From Wolbachia endosymbiont of Spodoptera picta (GTDB lineage Bacteria; Pseudomonadota; Alphaproteobacteria; Rickettsiales; Anaplasmataceae), in NCBI RefSeq assembly GCF_018141665.1, contig NZ_CP067976.1, forward strand, positions 372,001 through 436,000: a stretch of 64,000 bases of DNA, in the 5' to 3' direction. The translations under genes were made by a program, and so were the position numbers. Shown in pieces: positions 27,791 to 36,931 of this stretch. A model generated the notes under the pieces. The model ran no database searches. It saw nothing but the letters and a program-made list of their open reading frames with translations, and had not been told where the DNA came from. Within the stretch, counting starts at the first letter, position 1; every line of letters starts with the position of its first letter.

Positions 27791-29890
27791 TTATTCACAA
27801 CTTGCTGCTGCAGTATATCCATTGACTGCAACTTTATCGATGCTACTCTTTTCAAGTGAACTTGAAGGTTTATTACAATAATATACAATTGCAGCAGCAA
27901 CCAGACAACAAGCTCCAACACCTGCTATTACTCCTGTTACCAGCAAACTAGCACTGAAAGTAAAATATGCAACTGATGCAGCAATTCCTGCAAGCACTCC
28001 AGCTATCGCTAATTTCCATGTAGCTGTGGTAGGCCACTTATTTTTTTGTACGCTTTGTGTTACAATAATACTTCCATTGCTTGAATTATTAGGCTGCATG
28101 CCATTGGTTTGAGAACCATTCACTTGTCCAGAGCTTTCGTTAGCTACCGAAGACATTTCTTGTTGAACAGAAACAAGTTTTTGACTTCCGCTTTTATCAG
28201 ATGGAGTTTCCAGCATAACAGGAACTTTTTCTATATTTTTTACATTCATTGAAGTTACCGTTGCAGCAGGTGCAGCAGAAGCTTGTACATGTATGTTATT
28301 TCCTTCAAATTCTGTCAACCGAGTAGAATTAAGTTCACTTTCTGCACTATTTTCAGGTACTGTAGTTTCAATTTTATTCTGCCCTGATATGTTCTGCAAC
28401 TGCTCTAGATTTCTGACAGACTTCGGTTCTTCCTTTTGCTTAATCTGTTGTTTAAGGCTATCTATTTTTGATTGTTGCTTTCTGAACGATGCTGAACCTG
28501 TACTTTTCGCCCTTAACTGTTCAAGTAAAATTTCCTTTTCTTCCTTCAATTTTTCTATTTGGTCACTCAGCTTATTTTCATTATCGATAAACTCACTTTT
28601 AGCTTGTCTTAGTTTACAAGTTAAATTTTCAATATACCCCCTATCTTTGTTTTTTACTTCTGAATACTTTTCATTTAAACCCCGAAACTTTGCTTCTAAT
28701 CTCTGCTTCTCTCTCACTACCTGCTCTAATTGCTGATCCTTCTGATTAACCTCATAAGTTAGATCTTGCGCATTTGTTTGTACTTTTGAAAATGCTTCCT
28801 CTTTCGCACTGAGTTCATTTTTCTTTTCTTGAACCTGATTAGTTAGGGTATCTCTTTCTTTTTTAAACTCATCAAATTCCTTATTCTTCTCAAGCAACTG
28901 AGTTTCTATTTGACCATTTAAACAGTTTCTTTCATTGGTTATTGAATTAACCTTATCATTCAACTCCTTAACTTTATTTTGTTGATCTAAAAGCTCTTCC
29001 TCTTTTTTATTTTTATCTTGTTTAAGCTGCTCAATGTGCTGATAGCTTTTACTGAGCTGATCATTAAGCCTACCAATTTCACTTTCCTTTCTTGCTAACT
29101 CATTTTGTATCTTTGTGATCTGATCTTTCAAGGTGTTTCTTTCTGTCTCGATTGAGAAAACTTTTTCATTAAGCTCATTAACTTGATCATTCTTTTCCTC
29201 CAACTCTTTCACTTTATTATTCAACTCTATAGCAGCATTGCTACTTCCCTCCAATTCTCGCTCTAGCTGATCTCGTTCATCTGAAATCTCTTTCTGAGCT
29301 TCCTCTATTTTTGTCTTACTTTCTTCCGGTTGAACGGCTTGGCTGTCAAAGCTACTTTGTTTCTCTTCAAGTAAGTTACTTGCTTTATCTAACTCAGCTT
29401 CTACTTGACGGACTTTAAGTTCATTTTGATTCCCTATTATTGAATTAGAACCCTCTACACGAAATAACAAGGTCTTCACTTTTTTAGGAAATACAAGATC
29501 TTCTTCCACTTGAGTTCCAGCCCTCTTCCTGCAAAGATGATTTCTTGCAGTAGTTTTTTTTTCAGCATTTGCATCGATTCTAGCAACACTAATTGCTGCT
29601 GATTCACTATTTTCCTTACCTATTCTGTTTAAATCTAGATTACGTATACTATTTCTTTTGGGTGGAAGATTTTCAATTCGAGTTTTAGTCTTCCTTGCGT
29701 AAGGACAACTTCTTGCAGCAGTTTTTTCTTCAACACTTGCACCGACTCTAGCAACACTAATTGCTGCTGATTCACGATTTTCCTTACCTGTTTTTTTTGG
29801 ATTACGTATACTATTTTCTTTGAGTGAAAGATTTTTAACATTTTGATATGTTAAAGAATCCTGACCAATACCCCCTGAATTAAATTGCAT
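27791..29890 (-). CDS. Long coiled-coil protein with C-terminal membrane hairpin
   Basis: 699 residues from ATG 29890. The N-terminal about 110 residues contain a direct duplication of about 50 residues, recognisable by the paired segments GKENRESAAISVARVG and GKENSESAAISVARID. A basic patch (FPKKVKT) follows near residue 125. Residues about 150-500 are an almost continuous heptad-type coiled coil rich in E, K, Q and L. A Ser/Asn-rich linker leads to two hydrophobic segments (about 626-645 and 648-671) separated by a very short turn, then a short polar tail. I do not recognise a named family. The layout suggests a membrane-anchored tether with the coiled coil projecting on one side, perhaps into the host; this is inference. 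It lies at the end of the bracketed island in the same orientation as the 1,716-residue gene. Confidence 0.75.
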   Translation of the reverse strand: MQFNSGGIGQDSLTYQNVKNLSLKENSIRNPKKTGKENRESAAISVARVGASVEEKTAARSCPYARKTKTRIENLPPKRNSIRNLDLNRIGKENSESAAISVARIDANAEKKTTARNHLCRKRAGTQVEEDLVFPKKVKTLLFRVEGSNSIIGNQNELKVRQVEAELDKASNLLEEKQSSFDSQAVQPEESKTKIEEAQKEISDERDQLERELEGSSNAAIELNNKVKELEEKNDQVNELNEKVFSIETERNTLKDQITKIQNELARKESEIGRLNDQLSKSYQHIEQLKQDKNKKEEELLDQQNKVKELNDKVNSITNERNCLNGQIETQLLEKNKEFDEFKKERDTLTNQVQEKKNELSAKEEAFSKVQTNAQDLTYEVNQKDQQLEQVVREKQRLEAKFRGLNEKYSEVKNKDRGYIENLTCKLRQAKSEFIDNENKLSDQIEKLKEEKEILLEQLRAKSTGSASFRKQQSKIDSLKQQIKQKEEPKSVRNLEQLQNISGQNKIETTVPENSAESELNSTRLTEFEGNNIHVQASAAPAATVTSMNVKNIEKVPVMLETPSDKSGSQKLVSVQQEMSSVANESSGQVNGSQTNGMQPNNSSNGSIIVTQSVQKNKWPTTATWKLAIAGVLAGIAASVAYFTFSASLLVTGVIAGVGACCLVAAAIVYYCNKPSSSLEKSSIDKVAVNGYTAAASCE

Positions 29891-30099
29891 TGTAAGTCCT
29901 CCTAAACTGTCATATCGCTTAAGCTAATAAAATACCACTGTACATATAATTACTTGAATATTTCTATAAAGCAACATTTTTTTATAAAAAATTAATCATA
30001 AAAATTGCCTTAACTTTTTTGCGAAATCACTATTAATTTACTAGTAATTTTCAATAAAAACTTAATTGATACAACCATTTCTAGCAACAAAAAGCAGCT
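29891..30099. other. AT-rich gap before the right flanking repeat
   Basis: This is the first part of the 657 bp gap between the two divergent coiled-coil genes. It is AT-rich and I see no coding remnant in it. The remainder of the gap is occupied by the right copy of the flanking repeat and by AT-rich promoter-like DNA before 30548. Confidence 0.5.
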
Positions 30100-30400
30100 A
30101 GCATGAGAACTGTTCGTTTTGGAATGCGTTGGTCTACCAAATGTACCGTACGAACTTTTCTTTATAGTAATTCTGCTATATCATAAAAGCAGCTATATTA
30201 GCCTACTTCAGCCATATTTACATACGAACCAATTTACTTGGCTTTGTTGCAAAAATTTCAAGCTTCTATTTTCATAACGCAGCTTTTGCTTAAATTGTTC
30301 TCACAAATATACGATCTTTTTATGTTTTTTGGAAAGAGTAAATAATTCAATTCCTTATAACACTAATTAGTATGGTCTTTTCATTAAATTTATCCTCTCA
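30100..30400 (-). repeat. Right copy of island-flanking inverted repeat
   Basis: The reverse complement of this stretch is co-linear with about 1530-1828. The exact shared block is tgtaccgtacgaactt (about 30142-30157 on the plus strand). GGCTTTGTTGCAAAAA at 30240-30255 resembles a text also found at 33945-33960 (GGCTTTGTTGCATAAA) and looks like an insertion-sequence end. The copies are diverged, so the duplication is old or under selection. Confidence 0.75.
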
Positions 30401-30547
30401 AAAAGACTGTGCTTTATCCATCTACTTTAATGGTATCATAATATTTTACACCTAAATCTATTCTATAAAAATTCACAATACGAATTAGTAAATAGATTAT
30501 ATTCAAACCGATTGTATTTATGATATATAGCGCATACAATATATTAC

Positions 30548-31591
30548 TTGTTTATTTTAGTAGGGGGTATAGGTATGTTTAGTTCGAAGCAGGTAGTACA
30601 ATATAATTTATTTGGTAGTAACGTCCTTGAAGGCATTTCATCTTGTAAATTTGCACATTTTCCTGAAGAGGTATTTGAGATTAGCAGTGAAGAAAATCAA
30701 GTAATAGATAGTTTAGAAAGCAAAATAGAAAATCTACAACAGGAAAATTTTGATCTTAAAAAAAATGTAGAGTTACAAAAACACTATAAGAAAAGAGTAG
30801 AAGAGTATTACGAAGAAGTAAGTGAACTTACCAGAGAAATGCAAACCCTAGAAGGGAAAATTAAAAAGCTTGAAGTTAAATTACAAAAAAGTACAAGAAG
30901 TTTAACTGAAAATGATCAAGACATCGAACAGCTAAAACAGAAAGTAGAAATATTATTATTAGAAACTCAGAACAAAAGTGATGTAATTAAGAACTTAAAT
31001 AACCAATTAAAAGAGGCAAAGAATGAAATTCAGTTAACAGACAAAATAAATGAAGAGTTACAGCAAAAACTGGATTTGACTGAAGCTGAGTTAAACAGAG
31101 TAAGAAAAGAAAGTACAGTGCTGATAAACAGTATAGAGGATTTGAAAGGTAATTATGAAAATCAGATACTAGAAAAAAAGAAGGAACTTAATGATATAAG
31201 AGATCAATTGTGTATTTATTTATCAGAGTATAAAGAGCTATTTGCAGAATTCAGTAGTCTGCAGAAGGAAAACGAGAGTTTAAAACAGAAAAATTTCTAT
31301 ATTAGTAATGAAGTGTCTCTTGCAGATGAAATAAACAAAGAAAACGTAAGAAAAGAAATAGCGAGAACTCAGTCTATACCTGAAGTAGAAACCAGGTGTA
31401 TTAAAGATAATGATGATCAAGAACCAACCTGCTATGTAGAGAAGGAGAAAATAATCAATATGATAAAACAAGTGAAGATAAAGACTCTGAAGATACTGAC
31501 TACGAGATTGGAGTATGGAATGAAGCTGATAATGAAAGTAGCGATGATCATAAATCAACTCGGCTATATGGAAAAACAGAAAATTGTCTAA
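30548..31591 (+). CDS. Coiled-coil protein, N-terminal part of a frameshifted gene
   Basis: 347 residues as read, from ATG or a nearby start at 30548. Residues about 50-255 form a long coiled coil (for example LQKKVELQ-type heptads, LKQKVEILLLE). The natural sequence appears to end near codon 300. From about 31417-31465 onward the good reading frame is the -1 frame, which continues to 32775, while the annotated tail (starting IINMIKQVKIK) looks like out-of-frame translation. Restored, the gene would encode about 740 residues with a coiled-coil N-terminus, an acidic repeat and the C-terminal domain described in the next entry. The function is unknown. It lies just outside the right flanking repeat and points away from the island. 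Confidence 0.65.
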   Translation: MFILVGGIGMFSSKQVVQYNLFGSNVLEGISSCKFAHFPEEVFEISSEENQVIDSLESKIENLQQENFDLKKNVELQKHYKKRVEEYYEEVSELTREMQTLEGKIKKLEVKLQKSTRSLTENDQDIEQLKQKVEILLLETQNKSDVIKNLNNQLKEAKNEIQLTDKINEELQQKLDLTEAELNRVRKESTVLINSIEDLKGNYENQILEKKKELNDIRDQLCIYLSEYKELFAEFSSLQKENESLKQKNFYISNEVSLADEINKENVRKEIARTQSIPEVETRCIKDNDDQEPTCYVEKEKIINMIKQVKIKTLKILTTRLEYGMKLIMKVAMIINQLGYMEKQKIV

Positions 31592-31980
31592 CAAGTGAAG
31601 ATAAAAACCTTGAAAATACCGATTTCCCGATTGAAGTATGGAATGGAACGGATAGTGAAGATGAAGACAATGTTAGCCCTTGCCCTGATTATGATGAAAG
31701 TTTTGGTAGGCGTTACAGTCAACTATTCTATACTGACGAGATAACCCGTAAAGAAAAAGGAAAAGATACTTTTCTTTTAATCCGTCAAAAAGACTCTTTT
31801 TCTCTAACAAAGGTAAAGCTGAATACAAGAGAAGAAGAAAAGTATGAAAGTATTTGGCAAAAAATAAATAAGATTCATGATTATCTAGACATTTTAGGTT
31901 ACTCTGGTAGCGAAGAAGATTATGAGGAGTGCGAAAAAGAACTTGATAAAGTTATAAGCGCAGCACTGGAACAAGGAATA

Positions 31981-32775
31981 ATGTTCACTTTTCCATATAA
32001 ATCTGGTATGTCCTTGACAGATCGTATAGCTGACACATTTCAAAAGCTATATTTATCTGCTGACACTACTCGAATTCATGAGTTCTTACACAAGAGAAAA
32101 ATATTTCAGGTAATATCAGAAGGTGCATCTTTAAATAGATCGAGCGACGAAGAGCATGAAGATTTTGTGAACATAATTTGTTCAGATTTAGACACTTTGA
32201 GTAAACGATCCGAAAACCTTTCACAGCTTAAGGAATTAGCACTTGAAAGTATTATGAATAAAAGTGAGCAAATTGATGAATATGACTTTGAACTAGAAAT
32301 AGATAATGGATATTTTTGCATAGATTATCCACAAAATAGTATTGTTGAAGTTGCAAGGATATTAAATAATCAAAAAGCTAAAGATTTAAATCTAAACATT
32401 GGTATACTTCAAGTTGGAAACAGTATAATTAGAGTTGAAAATATAGGAGGAAGGAGAAATTATACAGAGTTCTCGGGAGATATCATTGAAATGTCTTTTA
32501 CCACTGAAGTAGGAGAGATCAGTATTCATCTATGTCCTAGTGAGAAAGATAGTAATAAAATAGAAGTGAGGCTTGTCGATGAAGTAAGATTTAACAAGTT
32601 AGAGAATAAATCAAGTTTAGGGCAGAGTTGTCTGTTAGGTGGGAAAAGTGTTTTGACAGCTATAGAAAATGGGTATTTCGAAAGAAATAGTAGTGCTTTT
32701 AAAGAGTTAGGTAAGACTATTAGACAGTCAGATTGTACAATGGAAAATCCATCTAGCTTTCCTAGAGGGAGTTAA
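31981..32775 (+). CDS. C-terminal part of the frameshifted coiled-coil gene, with a domain shared with the 18.4-19.5 kb gene
   Basis: 264 residues from ATG 31981, but the same frame is open back to 31417 without any stop. That upstream stretch contains two 41-codon acidic repeats (TSEDKDSEDTDYEI and TSEDKNLENTDFPI, at 31468 and 31591), so the real protein most likely begins at 30548. The last about 150 residues (VEVARIL, LQVGNSIIRVE, GGRRNYTEFSG, GQSCLLGGKSVLTAIENGYF) match the C-terminal domain of the 373-residue protein at 18393-19514. No catalytic motif is evident. The gene ends 8 bp before the left end of an IS481-type element. Confidence 0.65.
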   Translation: MFTFPYKSGMSLTDRIADTFQKLYLSADTTRIHEFLHKRKIFQVISEGASLNRSSDEEHEDFVNIICSDLDTLSKRSENLSQLKELALESIMNKSEQIDEYDFELEIDNGYFCIDYPQNSIVEVARILNNQKAKDLNLNIGILQVGNSIIRVENIGGRRNYTEFSGDIIEMSFTTEVGEISIHLCPSEKDSNKIEVRLVDEVRFNKLENKSSLGQSCLLGGKSVLTAIENGYFERNSSAFKELGKTIRQSDCTMENPSSFPRGS

Positions 32776-32782
32776 TATAAAT

Positions 32783-33905
32783 TGTACTAGACACAACTTA
32801 ATCTGACAGGTGAGAATTAACTTACAGAAGAATTGAAAACTAATATCAGTCTTTTGTTTAATGTTACTAATATTTTTCTGAAAAGCAATTTGTTTGCTAT
32901 CAAGAAAAGTTTGCATAGGCATAGCAATATTTGCCTGAATGAGGCCTTGTCTCATTGTAAGAACGCAGCCAATGATCAACATCAATCTGCAAATCTTTCA
33001 AAGAGCTGTAGATTTTCTTTCTAAAGATAATATTGTAACACTCATCTTGCATAGTTTTATGAAACCTCTCGCATATTCCATTAGTTTGTGGAGAATTGGC
33101 CTTAGTTCTTGAATGATCAATGTTTTCAATTCCCAAATAAAGCTGATAAGCATGATTCTCTGGTTTGCCACAGTCCCTATCAGTCAAAATGCGTGATAAT
33201 GGCACATTTTGTCCATCAAAGAATGGTATATTAAGAAGATCTGCAGCAGTGATTGCAGTTTTGTCTGTTTGCCATAGCAACCCTTGAATAGGTATCAATG
33301 AAAGTTTGCTGGTAGATCCTTCCTATACCTTTGATATTGCCTACATAATAAGTGTCTTGAGAACCCAAATAACCAGTGTTTCAATTTCACCATCTTTGTT
33401 CTTTCACTTTCTCTAAAGCTGCAAGTTGCTCTTCAGTTAAAATTATGCCATCTTGTGCAACCTTTGCTTCAAGGGCTTTAAGTCTTTTTTTGAACGTTTC
33501 AATGTCGTTTCTTAGCTATACAACCACCTTCGGATACCTCTTTTCTCAGCTCATTTGCAGCTCTTTGCTGTCCATATGCTGGAAATTCTGTTGCAATATT
33601 TACTACTGCTCTTTCTATATCTTCGGAAACTCTGTTTGCAAACAGCGGTTTTTTTCTTGCTGATTTCATGTAACGCCTCTTCTCCTCCATTTTCGTATAA
33701 CTCCTTGAATCTATAAAACGTATCTCTTGAATATCCCATTACCTTGCACGCTTGAGATACATTCCCGAGCTGTTTTGCTAGCTCTAATAAACCTAGTTTT
33801 GGTTTTAATATTTTTGTTTGTATTGTATTCATTTCTAACACTCCTTTCTTTTATTATTTTATAACTTACTTTTTTAAAGTGTCAGATTAAATCTTGTTTA
33901 ATACA
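32783..33905 (-). mobile_element. IS481-type insertion sequence, about 1.1 kb, decayed
   Basis: Imperfect terminal inverted repeats are visible: TGTACTAGACACAACTTAAT at 32783 and, on the other strand from 33905, TGTATTAAACAAGATTTAAT, both followed by CTGACA. Between them lies a minus-strand transposase broken into at least three frames. No clear target-site duplication is seen. Related single ends occur at about 33985-34072 and 47101-47143, so the family has been active here more than once. Confidence 0.8.
32900..33841 (-). pseudogene. IS481-type transposase, frameshifted
   Basis: The N-terminal HTH part starts at ATG 33841 (ELAKQLGNVSQACKVMGYSR) and continues with the linker seen in the frame at 33499-33690. 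The integrase catalytic part is read at 32900-33298 (ILTDRDCGKP, SRTKANSPQTNGICERFHKT, YNETRPHSG), which includes the DDE-type D and E residues. At least two frameshifts separate these parts, so no functional transposase is expected. The typical intact protein is around 320-350 residues. Confidence 0.8.
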
Positions 33906-33984
33906 GAGAAATCATATATTAGAGGGGTGCTTAGCTATTTAACTGGCTTTGTTGCATAAATGTTTATAAAGAGCAGGGAGTGTT

Positions 33985-34072
33985 CAATTGTATTAAATAA
34001 GAGTCTGATATTAGTTTTCAATTCTTCTATCAGTTAATTCATTCCCGTCAGATTAAGTTGTGTTTAGCACAA
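33985..34072 (-). repeat. Solo end of an IS481-type element at the 3' end of ligA
   Basis: The reverse complement begins TGTGCTAAACACAACTTAAT and continues with the same subterminal text as the left end of the element at 32783 (gaattgaaaactaatatcag). Only this end is present. The TAA inside TGTGCTAA is the stop codon of ligA, so an insertion apparently set the C-terminus of the ligase. Confidence 0.7.
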
Positions 34073-36019
34073 TTTGTTCCACTGTTCTTCATCTAAAATT
34101 TCCACACCCAATTCCATTGCTTTTTTATATTTTGAACCTGGATCTTCTCCTGCAATTAAATAGTCAGTTTTAGTAGAAAGGCTTGAACTGATCTTTGCCC
34201 CTAAAACTTTAGCTCTTACTTTTGCCTCCCCTCTGCTCATAGCACGTAGCTTACCAGTAAACACTATAATTTTGTTATTCAAAAAAGAATTGCTAGAGTT
34301 GGAGCTCACGGGAAGAATTTGCAGATATGCAGTAAGGTCATTTAACATTTTAATGTTACGTTCCTGAGAAAAAAACGATTTTAAAGATTCAGCTACTTTT
34401 TCTCCTATACCATCTATACCTACCAACTCAACATCATTTGATGACATCGAATTATACCAGTTATCATAAGATACATAATAATTTGCGAGCAATTCTGCTG
34501 CAACTTGGCCGATAAATCTGATACCCAAAGAAAATATGAACCTATCTAGAGTGATTACTCTTCTGTTTTGTATAGCACTTAATAGATTAGCTATTGACTT
34601 CTCGCCCCAACCATGATGCTCTTTTAAGGAAAACTCTTTTAATCTTTCCTCTAAAATAAAAATGTCTGGAATTTGTCTTATTAGGCTAAGATCATAAAAA
34701 AACTTTATTTGTTTTTCACCAAGGCCAACAATGTCAAATGCATCTTTTGACACAAAATGTTTTAGTTTTTCTACTATTTGAGCCTTGCAATTAAATTCTT
34801 CAGGACATCTTACTGCCACTCCTTCAATCTGCACTTTACTGCCACATTCAGGACATATGTCAGGAAAAACAAATTCAGGCATATTTGTATGACGAGAACC
34901 TTCATCTACTTTGACAATTTGAGGAATTACATCCCCAGCCCTTTTAATTGTTACAACATCTCCCTCTCTTATATCTTTACGTTTTATCTCATCTTGGTTA
35001 TGTAGACTTGCTCTGCTAACTAATACTCCACCAATATTGACTGGTACTAAATCTGCAACTGGAGTTAAAACCCCCGTTCTACCCACCTGTATAAATATTT
35101 TATTTAACTTTGTCTTCGCATAAATCGCAGAAAACTTATATGCAAGTGCTGAGCGTGGAGCTTTGTGTGTACTTCCCAGACGACTTTGTAGCACCAAATC
35201 ATTCACTTTATAGACTATCCCATCGATATCATAATCCAAGTTATAACGACAATCATAGATCTCGTTATAGAACTTTAGCATTCCATTCAAACTACTTGTT
35301 AAGGAACGATGCTCATTTACGCAAAAACCAAATTTCTCAAGCTTTTCTAGTATCTCACTTTGACTTTTCTCTATTCCACCAATTAAAGAATAAGCAAAAT
35401 ATCTAAGAGGCCTTTTTGCTGTAATGTTCGCATTCAATTGCTTTAAAGAACCAGCAGCTGCATTTCGAGGATTAGCGAATTCATTATTTTCATTTAACTT
35501 TAAAAAGTCGCTGTTACTGATATATATTTCACCCCTTACTTCTAGTCTTCCTTGCACATCTTGTAAAAACTTAGGAAAGTCTTTTATTGTTGCAACATTG
35601 TGAGTAACATCCTCTCCTACAAAACCGTCACCTCGAGTTGCAGCTTTAACAAATTTCCCATCTTCATAAATTGCAGAAAATGACAATCCATCAATTTTTG
35701 GCTCACATAGTATTTCTATTTCATCTGCAATTAAAAATCTCTTTATTTTAGACAAAAATTTTTCTACACCTTGCTCATCATAAGCATTCTCGAGAGAAAG
35801 CATAGGTTCTTGATGTTCCACCTTAGAAAATCTCTCATCAGGCGGAGCACCAACACTATCTTGTGTTGCATAAGCTTCTGGCTCTATTGCAGCTAACTTT
35901 TTCTTCAGTTCATCATATTCAGCATCACTTATCTCTGGCTTACTTTTTTGATAATATAAGATATTATGATAATTAATTTGATTTTGCAGTTTTTCTCTCA
36001 TCTTTTCCAAGTCAGTCAT
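34064..36019 (-). CDS. ligA: NAD-dependent DNA ligase LigA
   Basis: 651 residues, slightly short of the usual about 670. It seals nicks during replication and repair using NAD+. The adenylation motif is EPK108IDGL, with the RGDG.VGED motif downstream. The N-terminal Ia-type region (YYQKSKPEISDAEYDELKK), an OB-fold, a four-cysteine zinc finger (CPECGSK...CPEEFNC), the helix-hairpin-helix region (LVGIDGIGEKVAESL) and a C-terminal BRCT domain (about 575-651) are all present. The last codons and the stop come from an IS481-type end, so the natural C-terminus may have been trimmed by a few residues; the BRCT core remains. It is a single-gene unit, divergent from the next gene. Confidence 0.97.
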   Translation of the reverse strand: MTDLEKMREKLQNQINYHNILYYQKSKPEISDAEYDELKKKLAAIEPEAYATQDSVGAPPDERFSKVEHQEPMLSLENAYDEQGVEKFLSKIKRFLIADEIEILCEPKIDGLSFSAIYEDGKFVKAATRGDGFVGEDVTHNVATIKDFPKFLQDVQGRLEVRGEIYISNSDFLKLNENNEFANPRNAAAGSLKQLNANITAKRPLRYFAYSLIGGIEKSQSEILEKLEKFGFCVNEHRSLTSSLNGMLKFYNEIYDCRYNLDYDIDGIVYKVNDLVLQSRLGSTHKAPRSALAYKFSAIYAKTKLNKIFIQVGRTGVLTPVADLVPVNIGGVLVSRASLHNQDEIKRKDIREGDVVTIKRAGDVIPQIVKVDEGSRHTNMPEFVFPDICPECGSKVQIEGVAVRCPEEFNCKAQIVEKLKHFVSKDAFDIVGLGEKQIKFFYDLSLIRQIPDIFILEERLKEFSLKEHHGWGEKSIANLLSAIQNRRVITLDRFIFSLGIRFIGQVAAELLANYYVSYDNWYNSMSSNDVELVGIDGIGEKVAESLKSFFSQERNIKMLNDLTAYLQILPVSSNSSNSFLNNKIIVFTGKLRAMSRGEAKVRAKVLGAKISSSLSTKTDYLIAGEDPGSKYKKAMELGVEILDEEQWNKLC

Positions 36020-36173
36020 GATACCAATATAATGCTCTTTGTCGTCAAGTCATGAATTTTTTCAAAAGGTACTATAAATTTATACTACTGCCCTGAAAAA
36101 CTATACTAATATTAATATAATTTTTGTACTTGTATATTAATGTTAGTATAGTCTTTAAATTAAGGAGTACATT

Positions 36174-36368
36174 ATGAAAGAATACAATTACAAAAATTTG
36201 GCTGACGAATCAAACTTCGGCTCTCAAGTGTATCGTGCAGGAATGTTTGATAAAATTCTTGGTATAAGCAAAACAGCAAAAGAAGCTGCGAATCAAGTAA
36301 TATCTAAAATGGGTAACGATTTAAAACTAGAAGCTAGAAAAGCAGCTCAAGATGAAGTAAAAAAATAG
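36174..36368 (+). CDS. Small protein, N-terminal part of a gene split at an A7 tract
   Basis: 64 residues starting MKEYNYKNLADESNF, mostly helical and charged, ending at TAG immediately after GTA-AAA-AAA. The -1 frame after the A7 run continues into the next ORF with the same helical, lysine/alanine-rich character. The two therefore look like one protein of about 235 residues. The A-AAA-AAA heptamer is in the right phase for -1 slippage. I do not recognise the family; no signal peptide is seen. An AAGGAG lies about 7 bases before the ATG. Confidence 0.55.
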   Translation: MKEYNYKNLADESNFGSQVYRAGMFDKILGISKTAKEAANQVISKMGNDLKLEARKAAQDEVKK

Positions 36369-36376
36369 AAGGAAAA

Positions 36377-36877
36377 ATGCTAACTTTAGCTGAAGAGAAA
36401 GCTAACAAAATAGCTACCGAAAAAGCTAATCAAATAGAAAAAAAAATATCGACTTCAATTGATAAGACAGTAAAGTTAGTAGAAGCAAATGCTAAAAAAG
36501 CAGTGAAAAAAGTAGGACCGGAAGTTGCAGATCTGCTAAAGCCAGAAATAAAAACTCAGGTAGAAGAAGCAGTAAAAAAATACACTGAAGAAAAAATTGA
36601 AAGCCTTATAAAACCTGAAATCACAGACAAAATAGCCGATATTGTCACTTCACAAAGCAAAGAAATAAGAATACTTTTAGAAGATGAAATGAATAAATTA
36701 ATCGAAGATGCACATAAAAATTTGAATGGGAAAATAGATCAGATTAAATGTGAACTTACAGAAATAAAATCTAATATCTTAGAAGCTAGTGCAAAAAGTT
36801 TCCTTGAGAGCGCAAAATTATTGTCTTTTGCTGCACAAGATGAAATATGTGAAAACCAAGATTTAGTGTATTTTTAA
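36377..36877 (+). CDS. Helical, apolipoprotein-like repeat protein, C-terminal part of a split gene
   Basis: 166 residues with its own ATG at 36377 and a good Shine-Dalgarno (AGAAGGA, five bases away). Separate translation or translational coupling to the preceding ORF is therefore possible. It is almost entirely amphipathic helix rich in K, E, A and I (for example AEEKANKIATEKANQIEKK), without membrane segments. The function is unknown. It may equally be the continuation of 36174-36368 by a -1 frameshift at the A7 tract. Confidence 0.6.
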   Translation: MLTLAEEKANKIATEKANQIEKKISTSIDKTVKLVEANAKKAVKKVGPEVADLLKPEIKTQVEEAVKKYTEEKIESLIKPEITDKIADIVTSQSKEIRILLEDEMNKLIEDAHKNLNGKIDQIKCELTEIKSNILEASAKSFLESAKLLSFAAQDEICENQDLVYF

Positions 36878-36899
36878 TCACAACAGGGGTTTTATATAA

Positions 36900-36931
36900 G
36901 GTTTTTATGTTTTTTTTAACCCATAAAAACC
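36900..36931. terminator. Hairpin after the 36.2-36.9 kb genes
   Basis: Ten-base stem GGTTTTTATG / CATAAAAACC with a 12-base T-rich loop, 23 bp after the stop codon. There is no downstream T-run, so a Rho-independent terminator is only a possibility. Confidence 0.35.
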
